Source of the DNA: CAZHDB01 sp964531225
GTDB taxonomy: Archaea; Thermoproteota; Thermoprotei_A; Sulfolobales; Desulfurococcaceae
NCBI GenBank assembly: GCA_964531225.1
Contig: CAZHDB010000054.1
Location: 1-5,743, forward strand
DNA length: 5,743 bases
Direction of reading: 5' to 3'
The notes beneath the pieces were generated by a model. That model was not told the DNA's origin, did not search any database, and saw only the letters and a program-made list of their open reading frames with translations. This document shows positions 1 to 4,841 of this stretch, one piece after another. How positions within the stretch are numbered: position 1 is the stretch's first letter; each line of letters opens with the position of its first letter. Made by a program: the position numbers and the translations under genes.

Positions 1-1023
1 TGCAGGATCTACTGCATTAGGCCTATTGGTTGCGGCTATTACTATGACGTTTCCACGGCTCTCAAGGCCATCCATTAGAGCTAGTAGTTGTGCTACAACA
101 CGTCTCTCCACTTCCCCAATAACTTCATCACGCTTTGGAGCTATAGCGTCTAATTCATCAATGAATATTATAGCTGGGGCATTTTTCTTAGCCTGCTCGA
201 AGATATCTCTAAGCTTCTGCTCACTCTCTCCATAAAACTTACTCATTATCTCTGGCCCATTAATTGCTATGAAGTATGCTTCAGCCTCATTAGCGACTGC
301 TTTAGCCAGTAATGTTTTTCCGCAGCCTGGAGGACCATATAATAATATTCCTTTAGGAGGATCTATGCCAAGCCTCTTAAATAACTCTGGATGTCTTAAT
401 GGTAATTCGACTAGTTCTCTTATTCTCTGTATGACATTCTTTAATCCGCCAATGTCTTCGTAAGTAACTCTAGGTACTTTATAGTGTTCACCGGGTTTCT
501 CTAGGAGTATGAGGTTTGTTGTAGGCTTTATTATAACAGGTCCTTTAGGTTTTGTATATACGACTTTAAACGGCAACGATTGACCTATGGTATGTATAAT
601 AACAAGGTCTCCTTCTATAACTGGTCTCTCTAATAATCTAGACTTTATAAATCTAGTAAAATTCTGATCAACTTGGGCATAAAATTTTGATGGTGCTAAT
701 TTAACGACCTGTGCAGGCTTTGCATCAATTTTTGATACTGTAACTTTATCGCCAACCTTAACATTAGCATTTTGCCTTGTTATCGTGTCAAGTCTTATGA
801 TGCCTAATCCGCGATCTTCTGGTGTACTCTGTATAGCCTTAGAAACTGTTTTTCTCTTACCTTCTATTTCAATAATATCACCGTTCTCTATTCCTAACTT
901 AATCATTGCATCGGGATCGATCTTCGCAATACCTTTACCGGAATCCCTATGGAAAGCTTCTACAACTCTCAAGACGAGTTTCTTCCTAACTCCTTTAGTT
1001 GAACCACTTGATATAGATGGCAA
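1..1023 (-). CDS. Cdc48/VAT-type AAA+ ATPase, N domain and most of D1 (C-terminus outside window)
   Basis: This is the archaeal Cdc48 (VAT, p97/VCP-like) hexameric unfoldase, which threads proteins through its pore for proteasomal degradation or remodelling in the cytosol. The reading frame is open from a TTG start to the left edge (341 codons) and is truncated there. Residues about 13-98 form the double-psi-barrel N subdomain, followed by the second N subdomain to about 180. The D1 ATPase begins with YEDIGG at 188-193. Walker A is GPPGCGKT at 230-237 (K236), Walker B is IIFIDELDAI with D289/E290, and the sensor-1 Asn is N333 in AATNRP. The arginine fingers and D2 lie outside the window. The TTG at 1023 was chosen because GGTGGA at 1031-1036 sits 7 nt upstream. 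In-frame TTG at 1038 and GTG at 1035 follow a TAG stop and are possible alternatives. The family call is very secure; the exact start is less so. Confidence 0.96.
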   Translation of the reverse strand, partial: MPSISSGSTKGVRKKLVLRVVEAFHRDSGKGIAKIDPDAMIKLGIENGDIIEIEGKRKTVSKAIQSTPEDRGLGIIRLDTITRQNANVKVGDKVTVSKIDAKPAQVVKLAPSKFYAQVDQNFTRFIKSRLLERPVIEGDLVIIHTIGQSLPFKVVYTKPKGPVIIKPTTNLILLEKPGEHYKVPRVTYEDIGGLKNVIQRIRELVELPLRHPELFKRLGIDPPKGILLYGPPGCGKTLLAKAVANEAEAYFIAINGPEIMSKFYGESEQKLRDIFEQAKKNAPAIIFIDELDAIAPKRDEVIGEVERRVVAQLLALMDGLESRGNVIVIAATNRPNAVDPA

Positions 1024-1030
1024 GATCTCT

Positions 1031-1036
1031 TCCACC
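1031..1036 (-). promoter_or_regulatory. Ribosome binding site that sets the cdc48 start
   Basis: On the minus strand this reads GGTGGA, complementary to the archaeal 16S rRNA 3' tail. It lies 7 nt before the TTG at 1023. It would be too close to, or overlap, the alternative TTG and GTG starts at 1038 and 1035, so it favours the downstream TTG. Confidence 0.5.
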
Positions 1037-1048
1037 AACTATTTCTCT

Positions 1049-1100
1049 CTTTAAATAATTCCCTTCTATCCCCCTAAAATACCTTAGACTATAAAATAGT
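1049..1100 (-). promoter_or_regulatory. Candidate promoter region of the cdc48 gene
   Basis: The 135-bp gap between aEF-1beta and cdc48 holds several TATA-like elements on the minus strand. ACTATTTTATAGT at 1088-1100 would give a start near 1067 and a leader of about 44 nt that includes the ribosome binding site. AATTATTTAAAG near 1049-1060 would give an almost leaderless transcript. A third, fully palindromic element, TTATATATAA, lies at 1132-1141. The separate promoter suggests that cdc48 is not simply the third gene of the zinc-finger/aEF-1beta unit. Which box is used cannot be decided from sequence. Confidence 0.35.
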
Positions 1101-1158
1101 ATTTTCAAAAACATAGAACTGTCTTATTTAGTTATATATAAGGTAGAGATTATTCTGA

Positions 1159-1434
1159 TTACTCTGTAAGCCTATGGACTATCTCTACTTCAGCTTGACT
1201 TACTCCTTCAACCCCATTAACGAGTCTTTCAAGAGGTTCAGTACCGCCTTCTGTTTGTTCGGGCATAATAATATATAGTCTTAATGCTTTTAGCCCGAAA
1301 GCTATAGGCTCTATATCATGTCTTACTATCTCATAACCCTCTGGAAGACTATTTCTTATTTTCTCCTTAAGCTCTTCCAGATCGATGTTTATATCTTCTG
1401 GAAGAATCCTCATAACAACTAGTACACGTGCCAT
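1159..1434 (-). CDS. Archaeal translation elongation factor 1-beta (aEF-1beta)
   Basis: aEF-1beta is the guanine nucleotide exchange factor that releases GDP from aEF-1alpha so that it can reload GTP and carry aminoacyl-tRNA to the ribosome. The 91-residue product has the usual length of the archaeal protein, which corresponds to the catalytic C-terminal ferredoxin-like domain of eukaryotic eEF1B. Family hallmarks seen are the N-terminal strand VLVVMRILPED (about 4-14), the segment DIEPIAFGLKAL at 40-51, and the final half with EGGTEPLERLV (62-72) leading to GV..AEVEIV. The ATG at 1434 is preceded by GGGGTG at 1441-1446, 6 nt away. Only 25 bp separate it from the stop of the upstream zinc-finger gene, so the two are very likely co-transcribed. 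The call is firm. Confidence 0.95.
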   Translation of the reverse strand: MARVLVVMRILPEDINIDLEELKEKIRNSLPEGYEIVRHDIEPIAFGLKALRLYIIMPEQTEGGTEPLERLVNGVEGVSQAEVEIVHRLTE

Positions 1435-1459
1435 ATACTACACCCCATTACTTTCGGGT

Positions 1460-1669
1460 TTAAGGTCCTTCGAAACCACAGTTGGGGCATTTATAGGGTA
1501 CAGATAATTGTCTACATTTACGGCAACGCCAGATGATTACAGCTCCACAGTTAGGACACGTAAAGCTAACGCCGTGTTCTCCTGGAGGAATTACACGGTG
1601 GCAACTACTACATATAGGTGGTGATGCTGCTTCAAGCATTGGCGTTGACTTATACTCTGTGCTAGCCAT
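1460..1669 (-). CDS. Small archaeal zinc-finger protein, Zn-ribbon RNA-binding family (COG2888-like)
   Basis: A 69-residue protein with four CxxC knuckles: C20/C23, C38/C41, C49/C52 and C61/C64, enough to bind two zinc ions. The core reads ICSSCHRVIPP, then FTCPNCGAVI, then WRCRKCRQ and YKCPNCGFEGP, which is the pattern of the archaeal family described as a predicted Zn-ribbon RNA-binding protein involved in translation. Residues 1-17 are an extension rich in Ser, Ala and Pro. An internal Met11 could be an alternative start but has no ribosome binding site, whereas a GGGG stretch at 1681-1684 lies ahead of the ATG at 1669. It is the first gene of the unit with aEF-1beta, a pairing that supports a role at the ribosome or with translation factors. 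The molecular function is not established here. Confidence 0.88.
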   Translation of the reverse strand: MASTEYKSTPMLEAASPPICSSCHRVIPPGEHGVSFTCPNCGAVIIWRCRKCRQLSVPYKCPNCGFEGP

Positions 1670-1703
1670 TGTTTATTCAGCCCCAACTATATGCCTAGTA
1701 TGG

Positions 1704-1711
1704 ATAAAAAA
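1704..1711 (-). promoter_or_regulatory. TATA-like element for the zinc-finger/aEF-1beta unit
   Basis: On the minus strand the sequence is GGTTTTTTATCC, with the T/A-rich core at 1704-1711. A start about 26 bp downstream would fall near 1682, leaving a short leader of about 12 nt before the ATG at 1669. Position and composition fit an archaeal box A, but the match is by eye only. A second A/T-rich stretch at 1724-1734 could also serve this strand. Confidence 0.35.
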
Positions 1712-1723
1712 CCTGCAATCCCC

Positions 1724-1734
1724 CTATAAAATTA
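1724..1734 (+). promoter_or_regulatory. TATA-like element for the Pth2-TruD unit
   Basis: CTATAAAATTA lies within the divergent gap. A transcript would start near 1754 and have a leader of about 29 nt that contains the G6 ribosome binding site. A second candidate, ACTATATACT at 1741-1750, would start near 1771-1773, at or just before the ribosome binding site. Sequence alone does not choose between them. Confidence 0.4.
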
Positions 1735-1754
1735 TCGGATACTATATACTGTAG

Positions 1755-1778
1755 CCCGTAGCAGTCGATATCGGGGGG
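1755..1778 (+). promoter_or_regulatory. Ribosome binding site of pth2 with possible weak leader hairpin
   Basis: A run of six G at 1773-1778 lies 4 nt before the pth2 ATG and serves as the ribosome binding site. CCCGTA at 1755-1760 can pair with TA (1769-1770) and CGGG (1772-1775), with one bulged T at 1771 and an 8-nt loop. This would cover half of the G run. The helix has four G-C pairs and two A-U pairs, so its stability at high temperature is doubtful. Confidence 0.3.
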
Positions 1779-1782
1779 ATTA

Positions 1783-2151
1783 ATGACATTGGCTACAAAC
1801 GAATATAAGCAAGTAATAATTGTAAGAACAGATCTTGGTATGAGCAAAGGTAAATTAGCTGTACAAGTAGCACATGCAGCAGTATTGGCTGCTTTTAAAG
1901 CAAGTAAAGAAAGGCCAGAATGGTTCAGGCTTTGGTGGAATAGTGGCCAGAAAAAAGTAGTTGTAAAAGTCGACTCAGAAAAGGAGCTACTCGACCTAGT
2001 TAATCAGGCTAGAAGCTTGGGACTACCTACATCTATCGTAAGAGACGCAGGATTAACAGAATTACCTCCTGGTACACTAACGGCCGCCGGTATAGGTCCT
2101 GCTCCATCAAACCTTATAGACAAAGTTACTGGTAGGTTGAAGTTACTATGA
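1783..2151 (+). CDS. pth2: Peptidyl-tRNA hydrolase, archaeal/eukaryotic type (Pth2)
   Basis: Pth2 cleaves the ester bond between the peptide and the tRNA in peptidyl-tRNA that has dropped off the ribosome, returning tRNA to the pool. The 122-residue product has the typical archaeal length. Motifs in order are the N-terminal strand and K22-GK-LAVQVAHAA (22-33, including Q28 and H31), the WW..GQKKVVVKV segment (51-63), then IVRDAGLTELPPGT (85-98, including D88 and T92) and IGPAP (104-108), which build the Pth2 active site, with a conserved ending VTGRLKLL. The ATG at 1783 follows G6 by 4 nt. Its stop overlaps the TruD start in an ATGA, so the two are one translationally coupled unit. The assignment is very secure. 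Confidence 0.96.
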   Translation: MTLATNEYKQVIIVRTDLGMSKGKLAVQVAHAAVLAAFKASKERPEWFRLWWNSGQKKVVVKVDSEKELLDLVNQARSLGLPTSIVRDAGLTELPPGTLTAAGIGPAPSNLIDKVTGRLKLL

Positions 2152-3290
2152 AAAACATAACATACTGCCATTATCTAGACCATGTATGTGGCCTAAAATA
2201 TTGTTTAACAGACAAATATGTTAAAGTAGAATATAAACAAACTCCGGAAACATTTATAGTTGAAGAAGTAATTAACTTAGACTCATTGAATTATAGCAAC
2301 AAAGACGGCGAATATGTTTTGTATAAACTTGTTAAAAAAGGGATAGATACACTATATGCTATTAGAGTAATAAGTAAATTTTTCAAAATACCTGAGTCAA
2401 ACATCAAATATATTGGGCTTAAAGATAGAGACTCTACATCTATACAGTATGTAGCTATAAAGAAATACTTGATTAGCGAAGAATATGACTCTATAAATAA
2501 ACTTGTAATTGATCATCAAAACATTAAACTATATTGTATAGGTTATATTAATAGGAAACTTTCTAGAAAACATCTTATCGGAAATAAGTTTTCAATAAAG
2601 ATAGGTGATGCTATACATAGGGATGTGGTTTCAGATATAATTAAGAAGATTATTGTCCATGGATTACCATCATATTACGGTTATCAAAGATTTGGTACAA
2701 AAAGATACAATACCCATCTAATAGGTAAGTACATATTATTAAAGGAGTATTCTAGAGCTGTTAATGAATTATTATATAGTCTCTATCCAAGAGAGTCTAT
2801 AGATAGCTTGCTAGCCAGAGCAATGAAGAAGCTGGATCGTGTTTATAGACTTCATTACGAACGAAGAATATCCAGACTCTTACGTAGAACGAAGATTCTA
2901 GAAGAGATCATATTTAACCTAAAGAAGCCCCTTCTATCATTATTTATAGAAGCGTATCTTTCATATTTATTTAATGAAGCTTTAAATAAGTTTATTGAAA
3001 CATATGGATGGGTTAATGATCGGGAGATATGTGTATATGGGCCTAGATGTAGTGAAGGCGAGGAACTATATTACGAGATTCTATTAAGGGAGGGTTTAAC
3101 TGGCTCCTCCCTAATCGAATCATTAAGGAGCTTAGGATTAAATGGTTGGAAAAGAAGAATTGTGTTAAAACCACTTAATCCTAAAATATTGATTAGAAAT
3201 GATGAATTATGGATCAGCTTTTCTCTAGAGATGGGTCAATATGCAACCATAGTTCTCAGAGAATTATTTAAAGAAAATCTAGTGATCTAG
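2148..3290 (+). CDS. truD: tRNA pseudouridine synthase, TruD/Pus7 family
   Basis: TruD-family enzymes convert uridine to pseudouridine in tRNA: position 13 in bacteria, and position 13 and/or 35 of tRNA-Tyr in Pus7 relatives. The 380-residue protein shows KQTPETFIVEE near residues 30-40, the catalytic motif IGLKDRD with Asp93, motif YYGYQRFG at 176-183, the TRUD-specific insertion after it, AYLSYLFNEAL (269-279), and the C-terminal SFSLEMGQYATIVLRELFK (357-375). All key elements are present and the length is at the lower end for archaeal members. Three cysteines (C7, C14, C19) lie in the N-terminus. The ATG overlaps the pth2 stop (ATGA at 2148-2151), with GGTAGGTTGA at 2131-2140 as ribosome binding site. 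It ends in TAG, 3 bp from the convergent gene. Family certain, target uridine inferred. Confidence 0.95.
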   Translation: MKNITYCHYLDHVCGLKYCLTDKYVKVEYKQTPETFIVEEVINLDSLNYSNKDGEYVLYKLVKKGIDTLYAIRVISKFFKIPESNIKYIGLKDRDSTSIQYVAIKKYLISEEYDSINKLVIDHQNIKLYCIGYINRKLSRKHLIGNKFSIKIGDAIHRDVVSDIIKKIIVHGLPSYYGYQRFGTKRYNTHLIGKYILLKEYSRAVNELLYSLYPRESIDSLLARAMKKLDRVYRLHYERRISRLLRRTKILEEIIFNLKKPLLSLFIEAYLSYLFNEALNKFIETYGWVNDREICVYGPRCSEGEELYYEILLREGLTGSSLIESLRSLGLNGWKRRIVLKPLNPKILIRNDELWISFSLEMGQYATIVLRELFKENLVI

Positions 3291-3293
3291 TTA

Positions 3294-3794
3294 TTACTCA
3301 AGTCTTATCCTAACAGGTTTACCAAGTATTTGTCCAAGTATGTCCTCGTAATGTCTCTTCTTACCGCTAATGAATTTTTGATCTCTTCTATAAATTCTTA
3401 CTATAATTTGTTCAGAGCCATCAGGAAGCCATAGGGAATTTACTCCAAGAAGAGTAGCTGGATAAACAACCTGCTCAACTAGCCTCCTAATATCGCCTGT
3501 ATATTCAACAATTTTTACTTTAGCATTAAGTCTATGTGTTAATTCTTTTCCTGCCCTGTCAAGAGCTTTAGGATCGTTTATTCCTTCAACAACTATAATA
3601 ATTAGATCACCACTTTGATAAGCCTTCTTGTATTCACCTTTCCTAAGTTCCTTGAAAACGCGTTCCTCAAGATCAATGAGTTCCTTCATAACCGGGATTT
3701 CATACTTATTGACAACACCGCTACTAACTAGCCTCTGACACCTAGGACAAAGGATACCGCTTTTTATGCAAATTCTGTCTAATGGATATTTCAA
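3294..3794 (-). CDS. NusA-like KH-domain protein with N-terminal Cys knuckle (crenarchaeal transcription factor-like)
   Basis: A 166-residue protein that resembles the free-standing NusA/KH-like proteins of Crenarchaeota, annotated as putative transcription elongation factors or RNA-binding proteins. Residues 1-20 carry C9 and C16-x-x-C19, a possible metal knuckle that lacks an obvious fourth ligand nearby. A charged helical stretch follows (36-60). Then comes a KH-like layout: strand DLIIIVVEG (63-71), helix, KVKIVEYTGDIRRLVEQVVYPATLLGVNS (92-120) in the NusA pattern, and a second KH-like unit ending GQILGKPVRI. The RNA-binding GxxG loops are degenerate: the second reads GKKR (144-147) and the first has no recognisable loop. 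The start is TTG at 3794, directly after an in-frame TAA, with GGTGGTGA at 3804-3811. Tandem TAA stops end it. Function is inferred from layout. Confidence 0.75.
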   Translation of the reverse strand: MKYPLDRICIKSGILCPRCQRLVSSGVVNKYEIPVMKELIDLEERVFKELRKGEYKKAYQSGDLIIIVVEGINDPKALDRAGKELTHRLNAKVKIVEYTGDIRRLVEQVVYPATLLGVNSLWLPDGSEQIIVRIYRRDQKFISGKKRHYEDILGQILGKPVRIRLE

Positions 3795-3803
3795 TTACCT
3801 TCG

Positions 3804-3811
3804 TCACCACC
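3804..3811 (-). promoter_or_regulatory. Strong ribosome binding site for the NusA-like gene
   Basis: The minus strand reads GGTGGTGA, a good match to the archaeal anti-Shine-Dalgarno sequence, 9 nt ahead of the TTG at 3794. Together with the TAA immediately before that TTG, it fixes the start. The site also forms part of the proximal arm of an inverted repeat. Confidence 0.6.
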
Positions 3812-3863
3812 AATTTTTACTCCTACTTACAAAAACTATATATCTCCATATACAATTGGTGGT
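3806..3863. repeat. 10-bp perfect inverted repeat bracketing a TATA box
   Basis: ACCACCAATT at 3806-3815 and AATTGGTGGT at 3854-3863 are perfect reverse complements separated by 38 bp. The spacer contains the TATA box of the NusA-like gene, roughly midway. One arm lies upstream of the box, the other over the predicted transcription start and ribosome binding site. It could be a two-site operator; a chance pairing involving the ribosome binding site is also possible. Confidence 0.4.
3837..3843 (-). promoter_or_regulatory. TATA box of the NusA-like gene
   Basis: The minus strand reads GATATATAG around this core. A transcript starting about 26 bp downstream (near 3814) would carry a 20-nt leader with the GGTGGTGA site just inside it. 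The box lies near the centre of a 10-bp inverted repeat. Confidence 0.5.
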
Positions 3864-3922
3864 TAAATAACTCTATTCCTCAATCAAATTAGTAAAAATT
3901 AATGATATGGCTAAAATATATT

Positions 3923-3942
3923 GAATAAGAAAAGGATTATTC
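3923..3942 (-). terminator. Possible terminator of the AhpD-like gene
   Basis: About 47 bp after the gene's stop, the minus strand has GAATAA, a pyrimidine-rich loop TCCTTTTC, and TTATTC, giving a 6-bp A/T-rich stem and U-rich RNA. Archaeal termination relies mainly on T-rich runs in the coding strand. A further T5 run on the minus strand lies near 3890-3900. Weak evidence. Confidence 0.3.
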
Positions 3943-3988
3943 TTCACCATCTAATGTCGGTCAATCGGCTACTCATCATTATATAGTT

Positions 3989-4324
3989 TTATCTACTAAA
4001 TTCTTCTAAGGCTTTCTCTACAAGTTGCATATACGCCAATTTAGGGCCTCCCCCCATTAATACGGCAACCCATGCAGCCTCACGGATCTCTTCAGGTTTG
4101 GCTCCAGCATCTAGAGCTGACTTTACATGAAATGCTATACACCATTGACATTGGACTACAACTGATATTGCTACAGCTATTAATTCCTTAATTTTAGTAT
4201 CAAGATAACCCGGCTTTTCGATTGCCTCTAAAAGTTCCATAAACTTAGATATTTGTTCAGGACTTTTTTCTTTCCATAAACTTGTATATGTATGAAACTC
4301 TTTAAGTAAATCCTTCATAGACAT
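3989..4324 (-). CDS. AhpD-like carboxymuconolactone decarboxylase family protein
   Basis: A 111-residue all-helical protein of the carboxymuconolactone decarboxylase/AhpD fold. The redox signature is complete: C59-x-x-C62 with H66 four residues on, and E47 twelve residues before C59. This is the same spacing as the Glu-Cys-Cys-His proton relay of mycobacterial AhpD (E118, C130, C133, H137), which acts as a thiol-dependent peroxidase or disulfide reductase partner. LDAGAKPEEIREAAWVAVLMGGGP (71-94) is the usual family follow-on. This points to thiol redox or peroxide detoxification rather than decarboxylation, though substrate and partner are not visible; no peroxiredoxin gene is nearby. The ATG at 4324 is preceded by GGTGAT at 4331-4336, 6 nt away; Met3 would be too far. 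It appears to be a single-gene transcript. Confidence 0.9.
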   Translation of the reverse strand: MSMKDLLKEFHTYTSLWKEKSPEQISKFMELLEAIEKPGYLDTKIKELIAVAISVVVQCQWCIAFHVKSALDAGAKPEEIREAAWVAVLMGGGPKLAYMQLVEKALEEFSR

Positions 4325-4392
4325 GTAATAATCACCACATAGTAAGTACGTCTATACAGTTATAGGTTTATCTACAAGTTTATTTGATGAAG

Positions 4393-4440
4393 ATATTTAA
4401 ATAAAGTATTTCTCCGGTAATACATTCTCTTACGTTTTAA
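4393..4440 (+). promoter_or_regulatory. Candidate promoter elements for the 119-residue ORF
   Basis: Two TATA-like boxes lie in the 157-bp divergent gap. GTTTTAAG at about 4434-4441 would start transcription near 4463, giving a leader of about 19 nt with the AGGGTG site. ATATTTAAATA at 4393-4403 would give a leader of about 60 nt. The first spacing looks better. The promoter of the divergent AhpD-like gene must lie in the same gap, but its TATA element (perhaps GATAAACC near 4366-4373, minus strand) is poor. Confidence 0.4.
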
Positions 4441-4467
4441 GAGTACTACTTATTCAACTTTATTTTC

Positions 4468-4473
4468 AGGGTG
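4468..4473 (+). promoter_or_regulatory. Ribosome binding site that sets the TTG start of the 119-residue ORF
   Basis: AGGGTG lies 8 nt before the TTG at 4482. No other start codon occurs in frame nearby upstream, so this site supports both the start and the reality of the gene. Confidence 0.5.
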
Positions 4474-4481
4474 TTTTTCGA

Positions 4482-4841
4482 TTGGATGATAGTTTAAATT
4501 TTTTGTATAATTTCTTGAAAGTATATGGTATTGATAGGCCATTCATTCATAGCTTAGTCTTTTGGTTATGGAGAAAATTTGGTCAAGAAATACCTAGTAA
4601 GTATCATAATTGTAAATGGAGACTTACCATACATGGAGTTTTTTGTGATGAGCTGGAAAGAGATTTACAGTATCTACTGGACACGGGGGTTGTCAAACAA
4701 AGTAGTTCTGGTCTTATAGAGTTTGATAATAACAAACCCCATGTATATATAGAGAGAGTAAGTGAAGTTATTAATGAAGCTACCATGATATACTTAAATG
4801 ATATGCTTTTTAAATTAGATTCTAAGAAGTTTCGGGAATAA
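4482..4841 (+). CDS. Uncharacterised 119-residue protein, weakly YwgA/COG3432-like
   Basis: I do not recognise this protein with confidence. It is mostly helical, with aromatic residues near the start (LNFLYNFLKVYGI, 5-17, then FWLWRKFG at 27-34). The block KWRLTIHGVFCDELERDLQYLLDTGVVK resembles the small winged-helix-like proteins of the YwgA/COG3432 or Panacea type, where a GPYS-x-EL-xx-DL-xx-L-xxx-G-hydrophobic pattern is usual; here GPYS is replaced by GVFC. That likeness is by eye and weak. No signal peptide or membrane segment is evident; two Cys (C44, C54) form no motif. A TTG start with AGGGTG 8 nt upstream and a nearby TATA box support expression. The gene converges on the HD protein gene with a 20-bp overlap. 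Coding is likely, function unknown. Confidence 0.65.
   Translation: MDDSLNFLYNFLKVYGIDRPFIHSLVFWLWRKFGQEIPSKYHNCKWRLTIHGVFCDELERDLQYLLDTGVVKQSSSGLIEFDNNKPHVYIERVSEVINEATMIYLNDMLFKLDSKKFRE

Noticed and set aside
26..1054. Plus-strand ORFs at 26-235, 269-463 and 785-1054
   Set aside because: They lie opposite the clearly conserved Cdc48 frame and have no family features.
1132..1141. Palindromic TTATATATAA as a terminator or operator
   Set aside because: It is a simple alternating T/A run; its symmetry is expected, and it works as well as a TATA-like element on either strand.
1533..1754. Plus-strand ORF of 73 codons
   Set aside because: It is antisense to the zinc-finger gene with its four CxxC motifs and runs into the divergent promoter region.
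1755..1778. GC-rich patch as part of a tRNA or structured RNA gene
   Set aside because: Too short, with no cloverleaf arms; it ends in the ribosome binding site of pth2.
3973..3979. ATGATGA on the minus strand after the AhpD-like gene, a possible C box of a C/D guide RNA
   Set aside because: No CTGA D or D' box follows at guide-RNA spacing, and no convincing C' box is present.
3982..4375. 15-bp direct repeat with one mismatch (3982-3996 and 4361-4375) flanking the AhpD-like gene
   Set aside because: One copy covers the stop codon, and a match of this quality in AT-rich DNA is expected by chance. No transposase or target-site structure goes with it.
4604..4786. Minus-strand ORF of 60 codons
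   Set aside because: It is antisense to the better supported 119-residue ORF, which has a ribosome binding site and promoter-like sequence.
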